Shown here one piece after another: positions 33,457 through 43,074 of a stretch of DNA of 43,135 bases. The stretch's first letter is position 1. Every line of letters begins with the position of its first letter. A program made the translations under genes and the position numbers. The DNA is taken from assembly GCA_937926215.1 (NCBI GenBank), contig CALEYA010000008.1, forward strand, positions 1-43,135. Direction: 5' to 3'. The stretch comes from an uncultured Croceitalea sp. (GTDB taxonomy: Bacteria > Bacteroidota > Bacteroidia > Flavobacteriales > Flavobacteriaceae). The notes below the pieces were generated by a model. The model had not been told where the DNA came from. It searched no databases and saw only the letters and a program-made list of their open reading frames with translations.

Positions 33457-34479
33457 ATGATAAGGCAAAAAATCACGTTGAAGCATATCGCCAAAGAATT
33501 GGATGTTTCTATCTCAACGGTTTCCAAAGCGCTCAAAAATAGTGAGGAAATCAGCAGGGACACCAAGGAAAAGGTTCAGGCATTTGCCAAATTGTACAAT
33601 TACAAGCCCAATAATATTGCAATCAGTCTAAAAAACAAGAGGACCAAGAATATAGGGGTCATCATTCCAGACATCGTCCACCATTTTTTTACTACCGTAA
33701 TACGTGGAATAGAAAAATTTGCAAACACCAAGGGGTATAACGTTATTGTGTGCCTTTCCGACGAATCTTTTGATAAAGAGGTCATTAACATGGAAATGCT
33801 TGCCAATGGCAGTATTGATGGATTCATCATGTCGCTTTCCTCGGACACGCAACTAAAAAATGATTACAACCATTTAAAAGAGGTTACGGAACAGGGAATA
33901 CCATTGGTGCTTTTTGACAGGATTACCAATGAGGTCGAGTGCGATAAAATCATTATTGATGATCAGTTGGGGGCCTATGTGGCAACCAAAAAGTTATTGG
34001 ATCAAGGAAGAAAGAAGATAGCGTTGATTACCACCCAAGATTATTTGAGTGTAAGTAAGGCAAGAACGGAAGGGTTTCTAAAAGCGATTGCCGATAGTGA
34101 GGACAATGCCGTAGAAAAGCTAATCCTTAAAATGCCCTCTATGGGGATGGATGAGTCCCTCTTTACCACTTTTCTTGATGGGAACGATGTTGATGCAGTG
34201 CTCTGCGTGAATGAAATATTTGCGATTTCTGCAATGCGGTATTTAAAGTTAAAAGGGAAAAGGATTCCAGAAGATGTATCCTGCATTGGTTTTACGGACG
34301 GGCTTTTGTCCAAATACGCGAACCCAAGTCTAACGGCAATTGCCCAACATGGTGATGAGATGGGCAAAATGGCTGCGGAAATGCTGATAGAAAAGATTGA
34401 AAGTGAAAACGAAGAAGAAACCTATATAACCAAAATTTTAGAGCCTACCTTGATTGAGCGGGATTCTACCATTAATTGA
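33457..34479 (+). CDS. LacI-family transcriptional regulator (maltose/alpha-glucan type)
   Basis: A 340-residue LacI/GalR regulator. HTH: LKHIAKELDVSISTVSKALKN; hinge: YKPNNIAISLKNKRTK; then a sugar-binding-type effector domain starting NIGVIIPDIVHHFFTTVIRGIE and ending in a QHGDEMGKMAAEMLIEKIE helix. It lies between the divergent susC-susD operon and the GH65 gene, with 23 bases to the latter, so it probably controls maltose-type catabolism and perhaps SusC/SusD. In flavobacteria, regulators of this kind often sit beside maltose gene clusters. ATG at 33457 is preceded by a perfect palindrome. Confidence 0.9.
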   Translation: MIRQKITLKHIAKELDVSISTVSKALKNSEEISRDTKEKVQAFAKLYNYKPNNIAISLKNKRTKNIGVIIPDIVHHFFTTVIRGIEKFANTKGYNVIVCLSDESFDKEVINMEMLANGSIDGFIMSLSSDTQLKNDYNHLKEVTEQGIPLVLFDRITNEVECDKIIIDDQLGAYVATKKLLDQGRKKIALITTQDYLSVSKARTEGFLKAIADSEDNAVEKLILKMPSMGMDESLFTTFLDGNDVDAVLCVNEIFAISAMRYLKLKGKRIPEDVSCIGFTDGLLSKYANPSLTAIAQHGDEMGKMAAEMLIEKIESENEEETYITKILEPTLIERDSTIN

Positions 34480-34502
34480 AGGGGCCAAATTCCAATAGAT
34501 AA

Positions 34503-36806
34503 ATGAATCAAAATTATATTGAACCAAATCCTTGGTCATTGGTAGAACAAGGGTTTGATGCCGAACGCGTAAAATCATCAGAAAGCCTTTTTAGCATAGG
34601 GAACGGGGCAATGGGCCAACGCGCCAACTTTGAGGAGGACTATTCCGGGCCAACTTTTCAAGGGAGTTATATTGCCGGGGTGTATTATCCGGATAAGACC
34701 CGGGTAGGATGGTGGAAAAATGGCTATCCGGAGTATTTTGCAAAAGTACTCAACGCGCCTAACTGGATAGGAATCCATGTGTATATCGATTCCGTTGCCC
34801 TCGATTTGAATACCTGTAAAGTAGTGGTAGACTTTAAGCGGGAGCTCAACATGAAAGAAGGTTGGTACACCCGTAGTTTTAGGGCCACAACTTCCAATGA
34901 CATTCAAATAGCGGTCCACGTGACCCGTTTTTTAAGTTTGGATTTGGACGAGTTAGGGGCCATAAAATATGAACTACAATTGCTAAGTGGCGAGGCAACG
35001 GTAAAAATGGTCCCATATCTGGATGCGGGCATTACCAATGAGGATAGCAATTGGGACGATAAGTTTTGGAATATTACCAATATATCCCAGCAAGGTAATC
35101 GTGGGTTTATCGAAGCCCATACCATGAAAACCCATTTTGCCACCTGTACGTTTATGCATGCGGAGGCCGAGTTTGACGGAAAGAAAGTGGATGGCAAACC
35201 TTCAGAAAAAAAAGAAACCAAAATAGGCCTGTCCTTTGAAGCTACCTTGGAAAGGGGGCAAACGGCAACCTTGACCAAATTTGGCGGATATACCGTTTCT
35301 ACCAACCACAAGAAAGAAGCCTTGGTCCATGCGGCCAATACGGTTTTGGATACGGCTACTGCTATAGGTTTTGATCAATTATTGGAAAAACAGGCCAGTG
35401 CTTGGCAGGCTATTTGGGAAATGAGCGATATTACCATAGCGGGTGATGTAAAGGCCCAACAAGGTATTCGTTTTAACATATTTCAGTTGAACCAAACCTA
35501 TTTGGGCAAGGACAGCCGTTTGAATATTGGTCCTAAAGGGTTTACTGGGGAAAAATACGGTGGAAGTACCTATTGGGATACGGAGGCCTATTGCCTTCCC
35601 TTTTATATGGCTACCAAAGACCAAACCGTTGCCAGAAGCTTGTTGGAATACAGATATAACCATCTTGAAAAGGCTATCGAGAATGCCCAGAAATTAGGGT
35701 TTACCAATGGCGCGGCCCTATATCCAATGGTTACCATGAATGGTGAGGAATGTCATAACGAGTGGGAAATCACTTTTGAGGAAATCCATAGGAACGGAGC
35801 CATTGCCTTCGCTATTTATAACTACTATCGTTTTACCGGGGATTACAGCTATATTCCAGAAATGGGCTTGGAAGTGTTGATCGGCATAGCTAGGTTTTGG
35901 AGCCAGCGCGTTAATTTCTCCAATAAAAAGAAAAAGTACGTGATGTTAGGCGTTACCGGACCCAACGAGTATGAGAACAACGTCAATAACAATTGGTATA
36001 CCAATTACTTGGCAAAATGGTGCATGACCTATGCGTTGGAGCAATTGCAAAAGGTAAAAGATGGCTACCCTTCCGATTATGATCGTATTGTAGCGCATAC
36101 CAAGTTAACGGAAACGGAAACAGATCTATGGAAGGAGATATCGGGCAATATGTATTTCCCACGCTCCAAAAAGCATGCGATCTACTTACAACAAGATGGC
36201 TTTTTGGATAAGGAAATGATAGAAGTAAAGGACTTGGACAAATCTGAAAGACCCATTAACCAAAAATGGAGTTGGGACCGGATATTGCGTTCCCCCTACA
36301 TCAAACAAGCAGATGTATTGCAAGGGTTTTATCTGTTTGAAGATCAATTCACCCAAGAGGAACTCGAAAAGCATTTTGATTTTTACGAGCCGTTCACGGT
36401 ACATGAGTCTTCCCTTTCGCCATGCGTGCATAGCATCCAAGCGGCAAAATTGGGACGTATGGAACAAGCCTATACCTTCTATTTGCGTACCTCAAGATTG
36501 GATTTGGATGATTACAACAAAGAGGTTGAAGAAGGGCTGCACATCACCTCCATGGCAGGAACATGGATGAGTATCGTAGAAGGTTTTGGAGGTATGCGCG
36601 TGCTGGATGACAAGCTTAGTTTTTCGCCACAAATTCCATCACAATGGGATTCGTATTCCTTTAAGGTCAATTTTAGGAACCGCATAATCAAGGTAACGGT
36701 AGACGCCCAAAAGACCTCTTTTGAGCTGAGCGGTCATGAGGAAATGTCCATAAGGGTAGATGGAAGACGTGTGGTTTTACAGCCAGATGCAAAGACAGTG
36801 GTATGA
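34503..36806 (+). CDS. Glycoside hydrolase family 65 phosphorylase (maltose phosphorylase type)
   Basis: A 767-residue cytoplasmic enzyme (no signal peptide) of GH65, the family of inverting maltose, trehalose and kojibiose phosphorylases. It has the N-terminal beta-sandwich (SIGNGAMGQRANFEE), the (alpha/alpha)6 catalytic barrel with KYGGSTYWDTEAYCLPFY and GVTGPNEYENNVNNNWYTN, and a phosphate-loop-like HESSLSPCVHS stretch. Glu489 in PNEYE aligns with the general acid of maltose phosphorylase. The reaction would turn maltose and phosphate into beta-glucose-1-phosphate and glucose. The overlap of its stop with the GH13 start (ATGA, 36803-36806) shows translational coupling. Beta-phosphoglucomutase, the usual next enzyme, is not in this window. 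Maltose is the likely substrate, but trehalose or kojibiose cannot be excluded by eye. Confidence 0.88.
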   Translation: MNQNYIEPNPWSLVEQGFDAERVKSSESLFSIGNGAMGQRANFEEDYSGPTFQGSYIAGVYYPDKTRVGWWKNGYPEYFAKVLNAPNWIGIHVYIDSVALDLNTCKVVVDFKRELNMKEGWYTRSFRATTSNDIQIAVHVTRFLSLDLDELGAIKYELQLLSGEATVKMVPYLDAGITNEDSNWDDKFWNITNISQQGNRGFIEAHTMKTHFATCTFMHAEAEFDGKKVDGKPSEKKETKIGLSFEATLERGQTATLTKFGGYTVSTNHKKEALVHAANTVLDTATAIGFDQLLEKQASAWQAIWEMSDITIAGDVKAQQGIRFNIFQLNQTYLGKDSRLNIGPKGFTGEKYGGSTYWDTEAYCLPFYMATKDQTVARSLLEYRYNHLEKAIENAQKLGFTNGAALYPMVTMNGEECHNEWEITFEEIHRNGAIAFAIYNYYRFTGDYSYIPEMGLEVLIGIARFWSQRVNFSNKKKKYVMLGVTGPNEYENNVNNNWYTNYLAKWCMTYALEQLQKVKDGYPSDYDRIVAHTKLTETETDLWKEISGNMYFPRSKKHAIYLQQDGFLDKEMIEVKDLDKSERPINQKWSWDRILRSPYIKQADVLQGFYLFEDQFTQEELEKHFDFYEPFTVHESSLSPCVHSIQAAKLGRMEQAYTFYLRTSRLDLDDYNKEVEEGLHITSMAGTWMSIVEGFGGMRVLDDKLSFSPQIPSQWDSYSFKVNFRNRIIKVTVDAQKTSFELSGHEEMSIRVDGRRVVLQPDAKTVV

Positions 36807-38668
36807 AAAGGTATGTTGGACTACTCTTGTTGATAGTTAGCTGTTTGCTATACAATTGTAAACAACCCATAAAAAAAGAACAATCCAAAGAAATGAAAAA
36901 GAAAAAGGCGGTAGTCTACCAAGTTTTTACGCGGCTTTTTGGCAATACCAATACTACAAACAAAGCTTGGGGAACCATTGCGGAAAATGGCGTTGGAAAA
37001 TTTGCCGATTTTTCGGATAAAGCACTTACGGAAATCAAAGCGTTGGGGATTACCCATGTGTGGTATACCGGTGTTCCACACCATGCCGTAATCAATGATT
37101 ATACGGAATTCGGTATTTCCAATGACGATCCAGATGTGGTAAAAGGCAGGGCAGGCTCTCCCTATGCGGTAAAAGATTACTACAATGTAAATCCAGATTT
37201 GGCCCTGCATCCTGAAAATCGACTGCAAGAGTTCAAGGATTTGATCTATAGAACCCACAAAAACGATTTAAAAGTAATCATAGATATCGTGCCTAACCAT
37301 GTGGCACGTAATTATGAAGGTAAAACCAATCCTAAAGGCATTCAAGATTTTGGTGCCAATGACGATACCACGGTAGAATACAAGCGGAATAACAATTTTT
37401 ATTACATTCCCAACTCCCCATTCAAGGTTCCCAATTGGCAAGAGGGATATTCACCACTTGGCGGTGCCAAAAACCCTTTGTCAGAAGGAAAGTTCGAAGA
37501 AAACCCGGCCAAGTGGACGGGCAACGGGTCTAGGTTATCACAACCCCATTTTAACGATTGGTATGAAACGGTAAAAATAAATTATGGGGTTCGGCCAGAC
37601 GGTAGTTTGGATTTTGAAACGTTACCTGATGCGTATGCAGAAATGGATCATACGGCACATTTTGATTTTTGGAAGGATAAGGAGTTGCCGGATTCTTGGT
37701 ATAAGTTTCGGGACATTGCTTTGTATTGGTTGGATATGGGGGTAGATGGCTTTCGTTTTGATATGGCGGAACTGGTGCCCGTAGAGTTTTGGAGTTTTAT
37801 GAACTCTTCCATAAAAATGAAGAACCCAGATGCTTTTTTGTTGGCGGAAGTCTATAATCCGGATTTGTACAGGGACTACATTTTTAAGGGAAAGATGGAT
37901 TATTTGTACGACAAGGTAGAACTTTATGACAGCATCAAACATATTATGAAGGGGTACGGTTGGACGGACCATATCCATACCGTGCAACATGGCCTACGGG
38001 ATATTGAGCACCATATGCTCCATTTTTTGGAAAACCATGATGAACAACGCATTGCCAGTCCAGATTTTGTTGGCAAAGCGGAGATAGCGAAACCTGCGAT
38101 GGTTGTTTCGGCTACCATAAGTACTTCGCCTACCATGGTTTATTTTGGACAAGAAGTAGGGGAAGATGGCTCCGAGGCCGCTGGTTTTGGAAGCCCTACC
38201 AGAACCTCTATTTTTGATTACGTAGGGGTTCCGGCCCATCAAAGATGGGTAAACGGCAAAAAGTTCGATGGTGGACAATTGACCCGGGAAGAACGGGACT
38301 TGCGTGATTTTTACAAGCGTTTGCTCAATGTTACCATTAGCAGTCCGGCACTTATGGGCAAGTATAAAGAAATCCATTATTTCAATAAAGAACAAAATGA
38401 GGATTACGATCATCGGATTTTTTCTTTTGTACGATGGAGCGAGGAGGAGAAGGTCCTAGTCGTATCAAATTTTGATACCCAGAAATCCTATGACTTAGAT
38501 TTAAAGCTTCCTACAGATGTGATAGAAGAGTGGCAGTTACAAGAGGGAATCCTTCCCTTAAAAGAATTGTTATATCAAACGGAACATCAATTAAAGGTGG
38601 AAAATGGCATTGGTATCGTTCCCCTAAAGTTAGGTCCGTTGGAATCGGTTATCTTTAGGTTGGACTAA
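36803..38668 (+). CDS. GH13 alpha-amylase family lipoprotein
   Basis: A 621-residue GH13 enzyme with a lipoprotein signal (signal ending LLYNC, Cys19), so it acts in the periplasm or on the surface. Catalytic residues are in place: nucleophile Asp320 in GVDGFRFDMAE, acid/base Glu349 in FLLAEVYN and transition-state Asp413 in FLENHDEQR. The first conserved region is IIDIVPNHVA. Its job would be to cut imported alpha-glucans or maltodextrins to small sugars for the GH65 phosphorylase. It starts inside the last codons of the GH65 gene. A promoter for the next genes lies within its 3' end. Exact specificity (amylase, neopullulanase or glucosidase) is not clear from these motifs. Confidence 0.9.
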   Translation: MKRYVGLLLLIVSCLLYNCKQPIKKEQSKEMKKKKAVVYQVFTRLFGNTNTTNKAWGTIAENGVGKFADFSDKALTEIKALGITHVWYTGVPHHAVINDYTEFGISNDDPDVVKGRAGSPYAVKDYYNVNPDLALHPENRLQEFKDLIYRTHKNDLKVIIDIVPNHVARNYEGKTNPKGIQDFGANDDTTVEYKRNNNFYYIPNSPFKVPNWQEGYSPLGGAKNPLSEGKFEENPAKWTGNGSRLSQPHFNDWYETVKINYGVRPDGSLDFETLPDAYAEMDHTAHFDFWKDKELPDSWYKFRDIALYWLDMGVDGFRFDMAELVPVEFWSFMNSSIKMKNPDAFLLAEVYNPDLYRDYIFKGKMDYLYDKVELYDSIKHIMKGYGWTDHIHTVQHGLRDIEHHMLHFLENHDEQRIASPDFVGKAEIAKPAMVVSATISTSPTMVYFGQEVGEDGSEAAGFGSPTRTSIFDYVGVPAHQRWVNGKKFDGGQLTREERDLRDFYKRLLNVTISSPALMGKYKEIHYFNKEQNEDYDHRIFSFVRWSEEEKVLVVSNFDTQKSYDLDLKLPTDVIEEWQLQEGILPLKELLYQTEHQLKVENGIGIVPLKLGPLESVIFRLD

Positions 38669-38689
38669 AGGCTTCATTTTATATTTTTG
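38660..38689 (+). promoter_or_regulatory. Predicted promoter of the glpQ-like/flavoprotein operon
   Basis: TTG (38660-38662), 19 bases, then TATTTTTG (38682-38689): an exact match to the Bacteroidota consensus TTG-N19-TAnnTTTG. It starts in the last codons of the GH13 gene and ends 20 bases before the phosphodiesterase start, so that gene need not depend on read-through. Confidence 0.55.
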
Positions 38690-38709
38690 GAAAAAGTAAA
38701 GAGTCAAAA

Positions 38710-39462
38710 ATGGGCAATAGAATTTTGTTAAGCTTACTTATAATCACAGTATTGTTATCATGTCAAATGAAAGAAAATAAACTATTGGTTATTGGGCATA
38801 GGGGTGCGATGGGCCATGAAACCGAGAATACGCTTGCTTCCATACAGAAGGCAATGGATTTAGGGGTAGATATGATTGAAATTGATGTCTTTAAAATCAA
38901 GAGTGGGGAGATCGTGGTATTCCATGACGAGCGGTTGGAGCGCCTTTCCAATGCTGGCGGCAAGATAGAGGAATGGAATATTTTTGAGTTAAGTAATGTC
39001 ATTTTAGAGGGTAACCATAAGATTCCCCAACTACAGAACGTACTTCGTTTGATTGACAATAAAGTAGCCTTGAATATAGAATTAAAAGGAAAAGACACTT
39101 CGGATAGGGTGAATTTCATTATTGAATATTACATAGAAAAACAAGGTTGGACCCTTGATAATTTCGTGATTTCAAGTTTTGATTGGAATGAGCTACGGGA
39201 GTTTCGCAAGATAAATCCAGATATTGCTATCGCGGTTTTAACCGAAGAAGACCCTGCATTGGCCATAGACGTGGCAAAAGAATTGAATGCCGTAGCTATT
39301 AATCCACACTATGAGACGCTAACTGCCGAAAACGTAAATGCAATCCACAGTGCAGGGTTTAAGATATATACGTACACCGTAAATGAGCCAGGGGATATCA
39401 ATAAGGTAAGTTCCCTTGGTGTAGATGGAATTTTTACCAACTACCCAGAAAGAGTCCAGTGA
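38710..39462 (+). CDS. Glycerophosphodiester phosphodiesterase lipoprotein
   Basis: A 250-residue GDPD-family TIM barrel with a lipoprotein signal (signal ending VLLSC, Cys18). Motifs are VIGHRGAMGHETENTLAS at the start (His and Glu in the active site), EIDVFKIKSGEIVVFHDERL, and INPHYETLTAENV with KIYTYTVNEPGDINK and GVDGIFTNYPERV at the end. These enzymes split glycerophosphodiesters, for example from phospholipid head groups, into glycerol-3-phosphate and an alcohol. As a lipoprotein it acts outside the cytoplasm. The stop overlaps the GTG start of the flavoprotein by four bases. The glpF and glpK genes nearby point to a common glycerol theme. Confidence 0.9.
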   Translation: MGNRILLSLLIITVLLSCQMKENKLLVIGHRGAMGHETENTLASIQKAMDLGVDMIEIDVFKIKSGEIVVFHDERLERLSNAGGKIEEWNIFELSNVILEGNHKIPQLQNVLRLIDNKVALNIELKGKDTSDRVNFIIEYYIEKQGWTLDNFVISSFDWNELREFRKINPDIAIAVLTEEDPALAIDVAKELNAVAINPHYETLTAENVNAIHSAGFKIYTYTVNEPGDINKVSSLGVDGIFTNYPERVQ

Positions 39463-40745
39463 TTTTTGACGTGATAGTGATCGGTGGTGGGGCCGCGGGT
39501 TTTTACTCGGCCATTCAGCTTGCCGAGGCAAATCCGAAGTTGACGATCGCCATTTTCGAACGCGGTAAGACCGTATTGGGAAAAGTAAAGGTTTCGGGAG
39601 GGGGGCGATGCAACGTGACCCACGCGGAGTTTGATCTACAAGAGTTAACCAAGAATTATCCCCGGGGGAAAAAAGAATTGCTGGGACCGTTCCATTCGTA
39701 TGCCCCTGGAGACGTTATGGAGTTTTTTGAAACCCGGGGGGTTCCCCTAAAGGTGGAAGAAGACGGTCGTGTGTTTCCAATATCCAATAGTTCGCAAAGT
39801 ATCATCGATTGTTTTTTGAACGAAACCAAGCGATTGGGTATTTCCGTATTAAAAAACTATCAGGTAAAGAACTTCCAACAATCGGAAGAACTTCTGGGAG
39901 GCTGGCAGGTGACTACCAAGAACAAACACTATCATTGTAAAAAACTGCTTATTGCCACCGGTAGCAACCCAAAAATGTGGGAGCTATTAAGAACCCAAGG
40001 ACATCGGATCGTTAAGCCCGTACCCTCCTTGTTCACTTTTAACATTCAAGACGAACGTATTGAAGGAATTAGCGGCTTAAGTACCGAAGCAGAAGTAGAA
40101 GTGTTGCCCAAAAAACAATATGATTCCAAAATAGCCATCCAGCTAAAAAGTAAGGAAAAACAAGCACCTTTATTGGAATCCTATGGCCCCGTCCTCATTA
40201 CGCATTGGGGATTGAGTGGCCCTGGTATTTTGCGTCTGTCGGCATGGGGAGCGTTGATTTTGAATAAGTTGGATTATAATTTTAAGATTAAAGTCAATTG
40301 GTTGCCGGACTACAGCCAAGGTTCTTTGGAAGGGCTTTTTGCAAAAATTAGGGAGGTCGATGGCAAAAAGACCATATTAAAAACAAAAGCGGTGGATCTA
40401 CCAAGAAGGTTATGGACAAGTCTGGTAAAAGCTGCAGGTATTGGTCCTGCCGTTAAATGGGCAGAAGTATCCAAGGAGCACTTAAAAGCCTTGATCTTTC
40501 AATTGACCGAATGTGTTTTTAGGGTAAACGGGAAAAGCACGTTTAAGGAAGAATTTGTTACCGCAGGGGGTGTTGATTTGAAGGAAATCAACTTTAAAAC
40601 TTACGAAAGCAAAAAATTACCGAACATCCATTTCGCCGGAGAGATCATGAACGTTGATGCGATTACGGGTGGATTTAATTTCCAGAATGCATGGACAGGG
40701 GCTTATATTGCCGCCCAAGCCATTGCCAAAGACCTATCTAAATAA
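39459..40745 (+). CDS. HI0933/BaiN-family FAD-dependent oxidoreductase
   Basis: A 428-residue flavoprotein. It opens with a Rossmann motif (DVIVIGGGAAGFYSAIQLAEA), then VSGGGRCNVTH (about 46-56), VPLKVEEDGRVFPIS, and ends with FAGEIMNVDAITGGFNFQNAWTGAY, all features of the HI0933-like family (BaiN type, also annotated as aminoacetone oxidase family). The reaction of most members is unknown; some reduce enones or bile acids. The start is GTG at 39459, in a GTGA overlap with the preceding stop; no ATG lies near the Rossmann fold. It converges on the glpF gene with 2 bases between the stop codons. Physiological role here is open. Confidence 0.88.
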   Translation: MIFDVIVIGGGAAGFYSAIQLAEANPKLTIAIFERGKTVLGKVKVSGGGRCNVTHAEFDLQELTKNYPRGKKELLGPFHSYAPGDVMEFFETRGVPLKVEEDGRVFPISNSSQSIIDCFLNETKRLGISVLKNYQVKNFQQSEELLGGWQVTTKNKHYHCKKLLIATGSNPKMWELLRTQGHRIVKPVPSLFTFNIQDERIEGISGLSTEAEVEVLPKKQYDSKIAIQLKSKEKQAPLLESYGPVLITHWGLSGPGILRLSAWGALILNKLDYNFKIKVNWLPDYSQGSLEGLFAKIREVDGKKTILKTKAVDLPRRLWTSLVKAAGIGPAVKWAEVSKEHLKALIFQLTECVFRVNGKSTFKEEFVTAGGVDLKEINFKTYESKKLPNIHFAGEIMNVDAITGGFNFQNAWTGAYIAAQAIAKDLSK

Positions 40746-40747
40746 AA

Positions 40748-41476
40748 CTATTGTAACCAACCCGTTAAAAGTGCGGCCAAGATGCCACCTGCAATGGGTC
40801 CTAAAACGGGAATCCAAGAATAACCCCAACCGTTGGAACCTTTATTTTTAATGGGAACCAAAGCGTGCACGATCCGTGGTCCCAAATCGCGCGCAGGATT
40901 TATGGCGTATCCTGTTGGACCGCCTAACCCAAGCCCCACGGCCCAAATGATCAAAGCTGCTTTTAAAGCACCTAGGGAGCCTAGGCCAATAATGGTATTG
41001 TCTTTGGTAAAGACCGCATCGCTAAAATGGAGTATGGCAAATACCAATACAAAAGTGCCCATGGCTTCCGTGAGAAAGTTAAGCCCAATGTTTGGGACGG
41101 CAGGTGCATTGCAGAAGACCCCTCGCTTGCTGTTGCCGTCCGGGGTAAGGTCAAAATGGGATTTATGGGTCAGCCAAACCATAAAGGCACCTAACATAGA
41201 CCCTATAAATTGTGCGATAATATAGTTGGGAACGCTATACATAGAAAATTCCCCGGCCAGTGCCAAGCCAATGGTTACGGCAGGGTTAAGGTGCCCTCCG
41301 CTATATGGTCCAGCAACTACCACACCGGTGTATACCGCTAGGGCCCAGCCTGTGGTAATGACAATCCATCCAGAACCGCTTCCATAGGTATTTTTCAGGG
41401 ATACGTTGGCATTTACGCCACATCCGATTAAAATATGTAAAAAGGATCCAACTATTTCTGCGGCAAAAGGAGTCAT
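40748..41476 (-). CDS. glpF: Glycerol uptake facilitator (MIP/aquaglyceroporin)
   Basis: A 242-residue membrane channel of the MIP family with six predicted helices and two half-helices. Both signature motifs are visible: HLNPAVTIG and INPARDLGPR. The Asp after the second NPAR motif and the GYAINPARDLGPR context are typical of glycerol facilitators rather than water channels. It passes glycerol through the inner membrane, and GlpK then traps it by phosphorylation. It lies 104 bases downstream of glpK on the same strand, with a promoter-like element between them. Confidence 0.9.
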   Translation of the reverse strand: MTPFAAEIVGSFLHILIGCGVNANVSLKNTYGSGSGWIVITTGWALAVYTGVVVAGPYSGGHLNPAVTIGLALAGEFSMYSVPNYIIAQFIGSMLGAFMVWLTHKSHFDLTPDGNSKRGVFCNAPAVPNIGLNFLTEAMGTFVLVFAILHFSDAVFTKDNTIIGLGSLGALKAALIIWAVGLGLGGPTGYAINPARDLGPRIVHALVPIKNKGSNGWGYSWIPVLGPIAGGILAALLTGWLQ

Positions 41477-41501
41477 TTAAAGCTATTTGTGACCAAGACG
41501 G

Positions 41502-41509
41502 CAAATATA
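41502..41509 (-). promoter_or_regulatory. -7 promoter element upstream of glpF
   Basis: On the minus strand TATATTTG matches TAnnTTTG exactly, 25 bases before the glpF start. No TTG at the usual distance; a TTT stands about 22 bases upstream. glpF may thus have its own promoter besides read-through from glpK. Confidence 0.35.
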
Positions 41510-41580
41510 GGTAGCATATGGCATATCCGATAAAAATAGCGATGCAACTAAATTAATTTTACAATATCTTAATATGGGCG

Positions 41581-43074
41581 CTACTGCTCGCTCCAATATT
41601 CCAGGGCACGTATTGCGCGGTACCATCCTTTTATTCCCGCTTCAACCGCCTTTCGTTCTTTGGTGGGGTTAAAGCGCACATCGGTCTGCCATATATCCTG
41701 TATTTCCTCTGGGCTTTTCCAAAATCCTACGGCAAGTCCTGCCAAATACGCCGCTCCCATTACCGTGGTCTCTATAATTTTTGGGCGTACGGTATTGGTG
41801 TTCAGTACATCGGCTTGGAACTGCATCAACATATTGTTTACGGTAGCACCGCCATCAACCCGAAGTTCCTTTATGGCTATTCCAGAATCCGCTTCCATAG
41901 CTTTGAGAATGTCCATGGTCTGGTAGGCAATAGATTCCAGTGCGGCCCGGGCAATATGGGCATCCGTACTTCCTCGGGTAAGTCCAAATAGGGTCCCTTG
42001 GGCTTTTTGGTTCCAATGCGGGGCACCGAGACCGGCAAAAGCGGGCACAAAATAAACCCCTTCGGAATCATCAATAGTGCTGGCCAAAACCTCTACATCG
42101 GAGGATTTTGCAATAACTTTTAAACTATCCCTCAGCCATTGCACTACGGCCCCAGCGATAAAAATGCTTCCCTCAAGGGCGTAGGTGGTTTTTCCGTTTA
42201 TTTTCCAGGCAACGGTACTTAATAGATTGTTTTTTGAAGGGATAGGGTTCTCCCCAACGTTCATCAGCATAAAACAACCGGTTCCATAGGTGTTTTTTAC
42301 CATGCCTTTTTGGGTACACATTTGTCCGAATAATGCAGCCTGTTGGTCCCCGGCAATACCCGCTATCGGAATTTCATTGGCAAAGAAATTGGGACTGGTA
42401 TGGCCGTAAACTTCACTGGATTGCCGCACCTCTGGCAGCATGCTTTTAGGAATGGTAAACAACTCCAAAAGTTCATCGTCCCATGCCATGGTATTGATAT
42501 TGAAAATCAAAGAACGACAAGCATTGGTTACGTCCGTAATATGCAACTTCCCTTGGGTCATTTTCCATACCAACCAAGAGTCTATGGTACCCCAAGCCAG
42601 TTCCCCGGCTTCGGCTCTCGCCCTGGCTCCTTCGACATTGTCCAAAATCCACTTGACCTTGGTTGCCGAAAAATAGGAATCAATGACCAAGCCGGTCTTT
42701 TCCCGTATGGTATCCGATTTGCCGGCAGCTTTTAGTTCATCGCAGAAGTCTGCGGTCCGCTTGTCTTGCCATACAATAGCATTATAGATGGGTTCACCCG
42801 TATTTCTGTCCCAAACAACGGCCGTTTCGCGTTGGTTGGTGATGCCAATAGCAGCAATTTGGTGGCCTTCTATACCTTTTTTGGCAACCGCTTCTGCGGC
42901 TATGCCCGCTTGGGTGGACCAAATTTCCGTAGCATCGTGCTCCACCCAACCGGGTTTGGGAAATATTTGTGGAAATTCTTTTTGGGCAATGGAAACAATG
43001 GCCCCTTTTTTATCAAAAACTACCGCTCTACAACTTGTTGTACCTTGGTCTAATGCTAATATGTATTGCCCCAT
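41581..43074 (-). CDS. glpK: Glycerol kinase
   Basis: A 497-residue FGGY-family kinase of full length for glycerol kinase. It starts with the ATP-phosphate loop motif [17 protein letters not shown], and shows [67 protein letters not shown] and the C-terminal [20 protein letters not shown] region. The enzyme makes sn-glycerol-3-phosphate from glycerol and ATP in the cytoplasm. It is followed on the same strand by glpF. A glycerol-3-phosphate dehydrogenase gene, common in such clusters, is not in the window. Bases 43075-43135 upstream of it hold no gene I can support. Confidence 0.95.
   Translation of the reverse strand: MGQYILALDQGTTSCRAVVFDKKGAIVSIAQKEFPQIFPKPGWVEHDATEIWSTQAGIAAEAVAKKGIEGHQIAAIGITNQRETAVVWDRNTGEPIYNAIVWQDKRTADFCDELKAAGKSDTIREKTGLVIDSYFSATKVKWILDNVEGARARAEAGELAWGTIDSWLVWKMTQGKLHITDVTNACRSLIFNINTMAWDDELLELFTIPKSMLPEVRQSSEVYGHTSPNFFANEIPIAGIAGDQQAALFGQMCTQKGMVKNTYGTGCFMLMNVGENPIPSKNNLLSTVAWKINGKTTYALEGSIFIAGAVVQWLRDSLKVIAKSSDVEVLASTIDDSEGVYFVPAFAGLGAPHWNQKAQGTLFGLTRGSTDAHIARAALESIAYQTMDILKAMEADSGIAIKELRVDGGATVNNMLMQFQADVLNTNTVRPKIIETTVMGAAYLAGLAVGFWKSPEEIQDIWQTDVRFNPTKERKAVEAGIKGWYRAIRALEYWSEQ

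Noticed and set aside
41515-41528. Regulator site at the ATATGCCATAT inverted repeat upstream of glpF
   Set aside because: Only five base pairs are symmetric and the DNA is AT-rich; this is expected by chance.
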